Source: an uncultured Prevotella sp. (GTDB lineage Bacteria > Bacteroidota > Bacteroidia > Bacteroidales > Bacteroidaceae). From it: a DNA stretch of 5,684 nt. This document shows, piece after piece, positions 1 to 5,613 of the stretch. Each line of letters starts with the position of its first letter. The stretch's first letter is position 1. A program made the translations under genes and the position numbers. The stretch lies in assembly GCA_900556795.1 (NCBI GenBank), contig USQD01000136.1:1-5684 (forward strand), read 5' to 3'. The notes beneath the pieces are model-generated. The model was given only the letters and a program-made list of their open reading frames with translations, was not told where the DNA came from and searched no databases.

Positions 1-72
1 TTTTTTCAAGCAGAAGACGGCATACGAGATTCCGAAACGTGACTGGAGTTCAGACGTGTGCTCTTCCGATCT
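1..72. other. Illumina P7 indexed adapter (artefact)
   Basis: This is not biological sequence. A T run (1-6) precedes the P7 flow-cell sequence CAAGCAGAAGACGGCATACG (7-26, continuing to 30). An 8-base index TCCGAAAC follows at 31-38, and then the TruSeq read-2 primer region at 39-72, ending GCTCTTCCGATCT. The index reverse-complements to GTTTCGGA, which matches my recollection of TruSeq index 21 with its GA extension. The T run is the complement of the A run that Illumina reads show after passing the end of an adapter. The insert begins at 73, inside rpmE2. Confidence 0.99.
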
Positions 73-172
73 CGTTTGTCTTGCATGTAGACTGTGAGAG
101 GAACATATCGCCATTAGACATATCCTTAAATACTACAGGACGATAGTTCTCTGGATGAATACCTTTTTTCAT
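73..172 (-). CDS. rpmE2: 50S ribosomal protein L31 type B, 3' end missing
   Basis: This is the start of ribosomal protein L31 type B, a small protein of the large ribosomal subunit near the central protuberance, where it helps bridge to the 30S head. The ATG at 172-170 opens 33 readable codons beginning [20 protein letters not shown], which is the highly conserved L31B amino terminus, and continuing [13 protein letters not shown]. The family is usually about 80-90 residues, so roughly 60% is missing: the frame runs into the adapter at 72. Type B paralogues lack the zinc-binding cysteine set of the C+ form. The single Cys at residue 30 sits where Bacteroidales proteins often carry one, and the rest of the protein cannot be judged. 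The gene has its own promoter at 290-321 and a long AT-rich leader without a Shine-Dalgarno site. Its identity is secure from the N-terminus alone. Confidence 0.95.
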
Positions 173-284
173 TTTTTCTTTTTTATTTTTATTGGGTTAT
201 TAAAAATAGACGTCATGGGGATGCTTTCGCATCATTTCGTGTCCCTTATCGGGGCATGCCCATTATAGCCTGTTGACAATTTCA
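173..284 (-). promoter_or_regulatory. Structured 5' leader of rpmE2
   Basis: The predicted transcript start lies a few bases below the -7 element, giving a leader of about 110 nt, long for one small ribosomal gene. Read on the minus strand, a perfect 5-bp stem GATGC/GCATC (233-229 with 224-220) is capped by a GAAA tetraloop (228-225). ATGGG (263-259) can pair with CCCAT (219-215) and enclose that hairpin together with a small CCC-GATAA-GGG hairpin (253-243). The result would be a three-way-junction-like fold. The last 40 nt before the ATG are A/T-rich and look unstructured. Ribosomal protein leaders often bind their own product; that role here is inference. The pairing is seen, but the function is untested. 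Confidence 0.5.
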
Positions 285-289
285 GGGTG

Positions 290-321
290 CAAAATTACAC
301 TTTTTTCTTGAATCCACCAAA
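290..321 (-). promoter_or_regulatory. Bacteroidetes-type promoter for rpmE2
   Basis: On the minus strand, a -33 element TTTG (321-318) is followed by a 20-bp spacer and a -7 element TAATTTTG (297-290). This fits the Bacteroidetes primary-sigma consensus TTTG/N19-21/TAnnTTTG exactly. Transcription would start near 285-282, about 110 nt before the rpmE2 ATG. The promoter lies after the operon terminator and the repeat element, so rpmE2 appears to be transcribed independently of the genes upstream. Confidence 0.87.
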
Positions 322-394
322 TTTTTCCTCTTCTTTTTAAGAAATATTTTGGAAAAGAGCATAATACGTAGGTTCTAAAGTTATGCCAGGCGAT
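322..394. other. AT-rich intergenic DNA, nothing recognised
   Basis: This is the part of the 557-bp gene-free interval (173-729) between the rpmE2 promoter and the repeat element. I see no convincing gene, RNA or terminator in it. A loose CTCTTnTTTT...AAAAGAG complementarity around 328-359 is too imperfect to call. Confidence 0.5.
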
Positions 395-428
395 GTTGTC
401 TGTTAGGCGTTGTTGTCCGTTAGGCGTT
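395..428. repeat. 17-bp tandem duplication
   Basis: GTTGTCTGTTAGGCGTT (395-411) is followed directly by GTTGTCCGTTAGGCGTT (412-428), with one mismatch in 17. The second unit overlaps the outer edge of the left arm of the inverted repeat (417-492). The edge of the right arm carries the same motif once, inverted (CGCTAGGCGTT on the minus strand, 618-608). Only the left side is therefore duplicated, perhaps by slippage or as a remnant of an insertion. Confidence 0.85.
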
Positions 429-429
429 C

Positions 430-450
430 CGGCGGATTTGCAATCCGCCG
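430..450. repeat. Palindromic hairpin H1 (left outer)
   Basis: A 9-bp perfect stem, CGGCGGATT / AATCCGCCG, has a TGC loop. Its second pair is G-C (431/449). In the homologous hairpin of the opposite arm (H4) this pair is T-A, so both sides changed together. Confidence 0.9.
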
Positions 451-475
451 TTAAAAAAGGCTCGACCTCTTTATC

Positions 476-492
476 GCGGATTTGCAATCCGC
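476..492. repeat. Palindromic hairpin H2 (left inner)
   Basis: A 7-bp perfect stem, GCGGATT / AATCCGC, has a TGC loop. It marks the inner boundary of the left arm. Similarity with the other arm stops immediately after it. Confidence 0.9.
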
Positions 493-543
493 AGCCGTAG
501 GCTTTTCATATCCCCAGGTCTTGATGTAGCATTCTCGCTTGAG
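493..543. other. Central spacer of the inverted repeat
   Basis: These 51 bp separate the two arms and show no symmetry with each other beyond a weak AGCC-GTA-GGCT hairpin (493-503). There is no open frame or promoter worth calling. They may be the original target or a remnant of a longer centre. Confidence 0.45.
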
Positions 544-560
544 GCGGATTACAAATCCGC
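544..560. repeat. Palindromic hairpin H3 (right inner)
   Basis: A 7-bp perfect stem, GCGGATT / AATCCGC, has an ACA loop. It is the inverted counterpart of H2, differing only in the loop. Confidence 0.9.
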
Positions 561-585
561 ATTAAAGTGGTCGAGCCTTTTTTGT

Positions 586-606
586 CTGCGGATTTCAAAT
601 CCGCAG
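586..606. repeat. Palindromic hairpin H4 (right outer)
   Basis: A 9-bp perfect stem, CTGCGGATT / AATCCGCAG, has a TCA loop. It is the inverted counterpart of H1, with the second base pair T587-A605 in place of G-C. The stem is kept despite two sequence changes. Confidence 0.9.
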
Positions 607-654
607 GAACGCCTAGCGGGCTTGCGTTTCTCCTGCCAACTATGTTTTCGATGG

Positions 655-706
655 ATAAGAAAAAGAAATCCCCATCGCCTCTGTTTGCGTAGAGGACGAT
701 GGGGAT
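655..706 (-). terminator. Intrinsic terminator of the receptor/lipoprotein operon
   Basis: On the minus strand, 23 bp past the stop codon of the last operon gene, ATCCCCATCG-T-CCTCT (706-691) pairs with AGAGG-CGATGGGGAT (682-668). This gives 15 pairs with one bulged T and an 8-nt loop, followed by the T-rich tract TTCTTTTTCTT (667-657). It is a strong Rho-independent terminator reading leftwards. It separates the operon from rpmE2. Confidence 0.92.
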
Positions 707-729
707 CAGTATTTTATCTACTTAGGGAA

Positions 730-2166
730 TTACTTGATAATCGCTGTACTACCCAACGAGAATGTGAAGTCATCGATGAGGACAGCTGCGCCAGGTTTCT
801 TGGCATTCATGATGACGATGCTATAGGTTCCGTCTGCTGCTATCTCGATTTCCTGTTCTATAAGGATCCACTTTTCATTGCTAACGTTGACATATTGTTT
901 GGTGTATACGTAGTTTTGTGAATCAACAACTCCGTCTTTTACTGCAACGTGTCCTGGACAAACAGAAGCACCTGTTGCTGTTGCTGCTTTAGCATAGAAC
1001 TTAAGGGTGTATTTGCCTGCCTTGAGTTTCATCTCCTTGTAACCAAGTCGTTTGTTTGCTTTTGGCGAACCTGCCACCTTCACAGAATACTTGCCAGTGT
1101 GAGCGTCTTCGCTTTGTGTTAACGTAGCGTTACCAGCTGAAGTTGTATTCCAGTTTGTTGGTTTACCATCTGCCCAAGTCTCGAAGCCGCCATTCTCCCC
1201 TGTTGCTACTTCGCCTGGGTTTGGATCTGGTTCTGGGTCAGGAGTAACAGTGCCGCCGCCCTCACCGCTGGTCTTGCCGTTCACGGAGATGAGCTTACCG
1301 CCCTGGTTGGTCTCAGGTGTGTTGCCCATGTAGTTGATGAGCTTAGCGCAAACTACGATTTCATCACCTTCCTTCAGCGTCATATCGCCCTCTTTCCACT
1401 TTTCGCCACCGAAGTAGTAGATGCGGAAGATATAGAACTGGGTGCTGTTGGTATCATCGGCAATATAAAATGAGCCGTTGCCGAAGCCTGCTGAGAACTG
1501 TTCCTTCACGCTCTGAACCTTACCCTTGATGTAGAATTCCTTGTCGGTAACAACTCCCGCCTCCAAAGCAGCTGTATATTTTTGAGCAGCAACGCTATTG
1601 AAAGGATTGGCAGCGGTACCATCACCCTTTGCCTCTCCTGCAGTTGGAGTGTCTGGAGTAGTGCCGCCTGCAGTCTTGCCATTCAATGATACAAGGTAAG
1701 TCTTGTTGGCTACAGTCTCCGGTGTATTGCCCATATAGTTCATTACTTTGGCGCATACAACAACCTCGTCGCCTTCTTTAAGCTCAGGATCGTTGGTTGT
1801 CCACTTCTTGTTGCCCAGATAGAGTGAGCGGAAGATGTAGAACTTTTCGCTGGTCTCATCATCGGCAATATAGAAGGAACCATTACCGAAGTTAGTAGAG
1901 AACTGCTCCTTGATACTCACTACCTTACCCTTGATATAGACCTCCTTGTCAGACTCTACGCCAGCCTCCAAGGTCTTGCAGTAATTGATTACAGCCACAC
2001 TGTTGTATGGGTCAGCTGCGGTACCTGTACCCTTAGCCACACCTTCTGTGGTGCCGCCAGTCTCTGGTTTGGTTGGCATGGTGTAAGGTTCTGGTACATC
2101 CTCACAACTGCTGAATGTGAAGGCAGCCATCGCCGCCATCAAAACTGAAAATATATACTTTTTCAT
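730..2166 (-). CDS. Lipoprotein with two OB-like domains and a C-terminal carbohydrate-binding-like domain
   Basis: This 478-residue protein is predicted to be lipid-anchored in the envelope. Residues 1-20 form a lipoprotein signal peptide ending FSSC, with the lipidated Cys at 21. Residues 44-168 and 179-302 are tandem copies of one beta-rich domain, about two-thirds identical by hand alignment. They share YIKGKV, KEQFS, FGNGSFYIADD, LKEGDE, VVCAK and NYMGNTPET. The pattern of a strand-forming YIKGKV followed by FYIADD fits OB-fold domains of the DUF5689/DUF6359 kind found in Bacteroidetes lipoproteins. A Pro/Asp linker (about 303-322) leads to 326-478, which starts NGGFETW and ends VLIDDFTF, a jelly-roll pattern like CBM4/9 modules. 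No catalytic motif is seen. It is the last gene of the operon, 47 bp after the DUF5689 gene and closed by a terminator. A ligand-binding surface accessory role is inferred, and the substrate is unknown. Confidence 0.85.
   Translation of the reverse strand: MKKYIFSVLMAAMAAFTFSSCEDVPEPYTMPTKPETGGTTEGVAKGTGTAADPYNSVAVINYCKTLEAGVESDKEVYIKGKVVSIKEQFSTNFGNGSFYIADDETSEKFYIFRSLYLGNKKWTTNDPELKEGDEVVVCAKVMNYMGNTPETVANKTYLVSLNGKTAGGTTPDTPTAGEAKGDGTAANPFNSVAAQKYTAALEAGVVTDKEFYIKGKVQSVKEQFSAGFGNGSFYIADDTNSTQFYIFRIYYFGGEKWKEGDMTLKEGDEIVVCAKLINYMGNTPETNQGGKLISVNGKTSGEGGGTVTPDPEPDPNPGEVATGENGGFETWADGKPTNWNTTSAGNATLTQSEDAHTGKYSVKVAGSPKANKRLGYKEMKLKAGKYTLKFYAKAATATGASVCPGHVAVKDGVVDSQNYVYTKQYVNVSNEKWILIEQEIEIAADGTYSIVIMNAKKPGAAVLIDDFTFSLGSTAIIK
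1261..1632 (-). repeat. Second copy of intragenic OB-like domain repeat
   Basis: This stretch encodes residues 179-302 of the lipoprotein, paralogous to residues 44-168. The copies have diverged at surface-type positions (for example SLYLGNKKW against IYYFGGEKW), while the FGNGSFYIADD and NYMGNTPET cores are identical. This points to a fairly recent internal duplication with the ligand or fold core conserved. Confidence 0.85.
1663..2037 (-). repeat. First copy of intragenic OB-like domain repeat
   Basis: This stretch encodes residues 44-168. It begins AKGTGTAADPYNSV, matching AKGDGTAANPFNSV at the start of the second copy. A 10-residue Thr/Pro-rich linker separates the two. Confidence 0.85.
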
Positions 2167-2213
2167 ATTGTTGTCTTTTTTATTGATGTTACTATATATA
2201 ATTAAGGTGTAAT
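2167..2213 (-). other. Short intra-operon spacer, AT-rich
   Basis: These 47 bp lie between the DUF5689 gene and the last lipoprotein gene. They hold no terminator hairpin and no TAnnTTTG element, so cotranscription is likely. The region before the ATG is A-rich (AATAAAAAAGACAACAAT), with no Shine-Dalgarno sequence, as is usual in this phylum. Confidence 0.6.
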
Positions 2214-3173
2214 TTACTTGATGCTGATGAGCTGGTTGCCCTCACCAACCTTTCCGTCTACGGAGATAGAGTAAGCGGCATTACCATTGGTGCTGTCGAG
2301 TACAACAGGGGTAAGATCATCTGTGTTGCGGATGATGATCTGCCATACATTATTATATCTAGTGAAGATACCGGTGATGTCGAAAGCACCATCAGGCAGG
2401 ATGGCATTGGCGAATCTGGCATAACCGGATGTTCTTACTACTACAGTGTTTGAACTGATCCACTGACCTGACTCTGCATCCTTCAGGTTTTGGTTGGTTG
2501 TTTCGTCATTAGCTGCCCAAACTGTCTTTCCGTTGGCACTGCTGAACTTCACGCCTTTGATGGTCATCAGCTTGCCTGCATTCTCTTCAAGGTAAGTAGC
2601 ATCAGTAGCCTTGGTGAGATCAAAAATCTCGGCCTTCACATTGCTAGCATCTGCCTCGTCAAGCAGCTTGAAATGCTTCTGCCAGGTAGGGCGATCCATC
2701 TTTCCTACAGATGTAGCACCTGTCTTCAGGTTGGTATAGATACCGCCAATTTTTGCCTGCTTGCCGTAACTTCCAATGTAGAGCCCGTTAAGATCAATGA
2801 GAATCTCCTGTCCTACAGGAAGATAGCCATACAGACCGCCTGCGTTTATGTCAACGAGGATAGCACCTGTTTCATCTTGGAGCGCTACCTGCTGATAGAG
2901 GTTGCCGCTGATGTCATTGCCTGTAATGTAACCTTTGATCATCATCGGTTTATCAATGAGCTTGTAGCCACCACCATTGATGGTAGTCTTATAATCGCTC
3001 TTGAGCTGTGCAATGGAAACCACGTTTTTCTCCCTAAGCAGGTTGTTACCGTATGGCGCAGTAGAAATAACCATATCTGGGTCTGCGTAACCGTCGCCCA
3101 TACATGATCCAAGCATCAATCCCGTCATTGCCATTAGGGCCATTGCTATGAATTTTATCTTTTTCATTGTCAT
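2214..3173 (-). CDS. DUF5689 domain-containing lipoprotein
   Basis: This 319-residue envelope lipoprotein is of the DUF5689 type, a Bacteroidetes family of unknown function commonly encoded beside TonB-dependent receptors. A signal peptide runs to LGSC, with the lipidated Cys at 24. The domain spans about 49-288. It opens with VVSIAQLKSDY, then MMIKGYITGNDISGNLYQ and VALQDETGAILVDIN, then VGQEILIDLNGLYIGSYG, which together form the family's OB-like barrel signature. A second OB-like stretch starts at LMTIKGVKF (202-210) and ends with WQIIIRNTDDL. The start is ambiguous: ATG at 3173 gives MTMKKIKF, while ATG at 3167 gives the more typical MKKIKF. Both lie just after the receptor stop codon (7 or 13 bp), so the genes are surely cotranscribed. 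Its role as a surface partner of the receptor is inferred. Confidence 0.88.
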   Translation of the reverse strand: MTMKKIKFIAMALMAMTGLMLGSCMGDGYADPDMVISTAPYGNNLLREKNVVSIAQLKSDYKTTINGGGYKLIDKPMMIKGYITGNDISGNLYQQVALQDETGAILVDINAGGLYGYLPVGQEILIDLNGLYIGSYGKQAKIGGIYTNLKTGATSVGKMDRPTWQKHFKLLDEADASNVKAEIFDLTKATDATYLEENAGKLMTIKGVKFSSANGKTVWAANDETTNQNLKDAESGQWISSNTVVVRTSGYARFANAILPDGAFDITGIFTRYNNVWQIIIRNTDDLTPVVLDSTNGNAAYSISVDGKVGEGNQLISIK

Positions 3174-3180
3174 ATTATTT

Positions 3181-5613
3181 TTAGAATCGGTATCCTATCT
3201 GGAACATACCATTGGTACCAAATGCGTAATACTTCTTAGGATTCTTTGAGAACTGATAAATACGAACATTGTTGACCTCTCCGCCTGTGTTGAGCGTATA
3301 GCCTGAACGTGAATTCTGTTCGTAGCCACCAGTAACCATCTTCTGGTTGTTGAAGAGGTTGGTAATCATGAGGTTGAAGTTGAGTGAGCCCTTCTTCAAT
3401 CTTACGCTCTTTCCGATGCTCATATCTATCATCCAACCGCCATGCCCCTTAGCCTGTGCTACAGCCTCTGGCAACCAGCTGTTGCCATCTTCTGTAACTA
3501 CTGCCGGGAATATCTCTGGATATTTCTGGTGAGCCGACTGACGGTTCTTCAGTACTTTCTCGTAGCGGTAGCTAGGAGAATAAGAGAGGTAGATACGGTC
3601 ATAGTAGTTGGCATTCACATCGATGAACCATCCGTTCAGATGTGTGCTCAGACCGATGCTTCCCACTGTGAGTGGAGTTCCGCTCTCTCGCATGTCAAGA
3701 ACGTAAGCCTTGTCTGTGTAAACCTCAGCACTCTTGGAAAGCATATAGTTGGCAGTTACATTGTTGATGTTCTTTGCCTCGCTGATAGAACCCAAGGTAT
3801 TGAGGTCGAGCCAAGAGGTGAGCTTGAACTTCAAACCAGCCTCCAAACCATAGTATTCCTTCTTCAAGCCGGTCATACTTACGTATGTGAATGAGTTCTC
3901 ATCATCGTTGTAGAAGTTCTGCCACTCTGTTACATGATCCAGGCGGCTGTAGTAACCGCTCAGGTTGGCATGTAACCATGCATTGCGATACTGATAGCTG
4001 AATTCTGAGCTGAAGATACGCTCGTTCTTGAGATTGGTTACGAAATCATTGTTGATCTCTGGTGCAATAAATGCAGTATTAGCCATAGGTGCACGCCATT
4101 CGTAGCCAGCGCCAATGCTGAAAGCATGACCTCTGCCTAAGTCTACATTCAGGCTTCCCTTCATGCCGCCATCCAGGAAGTTGGCTGTCTCACTGTTGCC
4201 GTAACTATTGTCGGCTGCCATACCATTGCGCATATATCCATGACGCTTCATGCCGGTATAACCGATACGGCCACTCAACATTGCCTTCATGCGGTAGAAT
4301 TCGCTGGTATAGGTGCTCCAGAGATTCGCCTTGTTTACATCGATACGATAGTCGTAACCGAATTTGTCACCCTCATAGACAAGTTTACCAGTGTTGTTTG
4401 GACCAGCTGTGTTAAGGTCATACTGCACACGTGGGTCTGTGATAGGATAATCACCGATAGCATAAGAGTTTATGTTGTGGAATATGGTTCCACCGAGCAT
4501 ATCCTCCATGGTCTGATAATGGCGATTGCTATTGGTGCCAAGCATGAGACCTGTAGTCAAGTTTGACTTCTTGGTCAACTTGGTATTCAAGGTAGATGAC
4601 AAACTGACATTGAGGTTGTCATTATGCTTTGCCTGCAGATAGTACATGGTTTCCTGACCATTCTTTGCAGCCTGCTGGTTAGAATAGTAGAGACGGTCCC
4701 AATCAATCTGTCTGTTCGCCTTGCTTGCCTGCCAGTAGTTCACTGCGTTATTCCAACTCTCCCAGTTATAAGCATTGTTACCGTTCTTGAAGTCGCCCCA
4801 TACATAGAAGTTAGCCGAAGGCATGTTCTTCCAATAGTCTGGCTGTGGGTTCTCGGCGTTGTTGTAGTTGAGTTTGGTGCTCTTGTACATCGAGTATTTG
4901 CCAAACAGTGAGGTAGTGAGCTTCATCTTGTCATTGATGTCCCAATCCCATGTAGCGATAGCAGAAGGTGCAAAGTCGTTCACTACGCGTGAGTTTCTCT
5001 TGTGCCCGTTCTGATAACCCCAGTATGGGTTGTAATAGTAGTCGTTGGCAAGCCAGTAAGCCTCATCTGTAGATGCTCCCTGAGTACTTCTTTCGGTAGG
5101 GTTACCCCAGGTAGAGAAGCTCAGTGAGTGACCGTTCATCCATTTCTTCTGTACTCCGAAGAAATAGGAGAGAGCATTGTAGAAGGTTCCCTCTACATAT
5201 CCACGGTTTGCCCAGCGATAGGTCAATCCGGCAGTGATAGCCCAACCTTTCTCATTGAAACCGCTGGCATAGGTGTATAATCCACGAAGTGTGTAGTTGC
5301 GGTTGGCAGCAGCCACGCTGGCATACTGACCTTCCTGCATGCTTCCTGCACGGAAATCGTAGTTGTTTGAACCCGCCATACCTGTCATTGAGTAATTGTT
5401 GGTTTCAAAAGGTAAAGAAAAGTCTACATTTCTGGAGAAACGGTTCAAACCACCGATATTGGAAAATCTGAACTGTCCCGTCTCCATATCGTTCATGGCT
5501 GTTCCATTAATATAGACATCATTGTACTTCTGGTTGAAGGCACGATAGCGGAAACGGACGGGCGAGAACAGGTAACCTGCCTTGCTGGCGTAAACGTTGC
5601 TGGTAGAATTGAG
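3181..5613 (-). CDS. TonB-dependent outer-membrane receptor, 5' end missing
   Basis: These are 810 native codons of a TonB-dependent receptor, which imports a ligand across the outer membrane using energy from TonB-ExbBD. The first native residues fall inside the plug domain: VRFRYRAFNQKYNDVYINGT (19-38) followed by AMNDMETG and IGGLN is the Bacteroidetes plug pattern. From about residue 107 onward come alternating, aromatic-rich strands of the 22-strand barrel. The protein ends FQIGYRF, whose terminal Phe is the BAM-recognised signature. The signal peptide, any carboxypeptidase-regulatory-like domain and the start of the plug are missing, probably 150-250 residues. The open frame continues by chance through the adapter to an ATG at 5670, adding the false peptide MIRRPPRSTLFPYTTLFRS. 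The gene leads a cotranscribed set with two lipoproteins; no SusD follows. The substrate is unknown. Confidence 0.93.
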   Translation of the reverse strand, partial: LNSTSNVYASKAGYLFSPVRFRYRAFNQKYNDVYINGTAMNDMETGQFRFSNIGGLNRFSRNVDFSLPFETNNYSMTGMAGSNNYDFRAGSMQEGQYASVAAANRNYTLRGLYTYASGFNEKGWAITAGLTYRWANRGYVEGTFYNALSYFFGVQKKWMNGHSLSFSTWGNPTERSTQGASTDEAYWLANDYYYNPYWGYQNGHKRNSRVVNDFAPSAIATWDWDINDKMKLTTSLFGKYSMYKSTKLNYNNAENPQPDYWKNMPSANFYVWGDFKNGNNAYNWESWNNAVNYWQASKANRQIDWDRLYYSNQQAAKNGQETMYYLQAKHNDNLNVSLSSTLNTKLTKKSNLTTGLMLGTNSNRHYQTMEDMLGGTIFHNINSYAIGDYPITDPRVQYDLNTAGPNNTGKLVYEGDKFGYDYRIDVNKANLWSTYTSEFYRMKAMLSGRIGYTGMKRHGYMRNGMAADNSYGNSETANFLDGGMKGSLNVDLGRGHAFSIGAGYEWRAPMANTAFIAPEINNDFVTNLKNERIFSSEFSYQYRNAWLHANLSGYYSRLDHVTEWQNFYNDDENSFTYVSMTGLKKEYYGLEAGLKFKLTSWLDLNTLGSISEAKNINNVTANYMLSKSAEVYTDKAYVLDMRESGTPLTVGSIGLSTHLNGWFIDVNANYYDRIYLSYSPSYRYEKVLKNRQSAHQKYPEIFPAVVTEDGNSWLPEAVAQAKGHGGWMIDMSIGKSVRLKKGSLNFNLMITNLFNNQKMVTGGYEQNSRSGYTLNTGGEVNNVRIYQFSKNPKKYYAFGTNGMFQIGYRF

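Larger units (their letters stand above)
417..619. mobile_element. REP/REPIN-like composite: inverted 76-bp arms with four hairpins
   Basis: The left arm (417-492) and the right arm (619-544 read on the minus strand) align without gaps over 76 bp, with 66 matches by hand count. They flank a 51-bp centre (493-543). Each arm has an outer 9-bp-stem hairpin, a 26-27-bp linker and an inner 7-bp-stem hairpin, all built on GCGGATT-NNN-AATCCGC. The linkers share a perfect 15-bp inverted core, AAAAAAGGCTCGACC (453-467) against its complement (569-583). Clustered extragenic palindromes in inverted orientation resemble REP/REPIN elements, which RAYT (IS200-like Y1) transposases mobilise in trans; that link is inferred. 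There is no coding capacity inside. The element sits between the operon terminator and the rpmE2 promoter. Confidence 0.75.

Noticed and set aside
262..278. TATAAT on the minus strand (267-262) and TTGACA on the plus strand (273-278)
   Set aside because: They are E. coli-style hexamers on opposite strands with no correctly spaced partners. The Bacteroidetes primary sigma factor uses TTTG/TAnnTTTG, present just upstream.
263..487. 74-codon open frame on the minus strand
   Set aside because: It runs through hairpins H1 and H2, the tandem repeat and the rpmE2 promoter elements. It shows no recognisable protein features.
430..606. Possible small CRISPR array from four similar repeats
   Set aside because: The repeats are short palindromes in two inverted pairs. 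The intervals between them are complementary rather than unique, and no cas genes or leader are seen.
622..921. 99-codon open frame on the plus strand
   Set aside because: It crosses the terminator stem and the 3' end of the lipoprotein gene in antisense, so it is a shadow.
2167..2213. Internal promoter in the TATATATA-containing spacer
   Set aside because: There is no TAnnTTTG element or correctly placed TTTG. The AT-richness is ordinary for spacers in this phylum.
2490..3107. 205-codon open frame on the plus strand
   Set aside because: It is antisense to the DUF5689 lipoprotein gene and entirely inside it. The opposite frame has a signal peptide and family motifs, and this one has none.
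3442..4911. Several plus-strand open frames (3442-3894, 4240-4566, 4624-4911)
   Set aside because: All are antisense shadows of the TonB-dependent receptor frame, with no domain signatures or promoters of their own.
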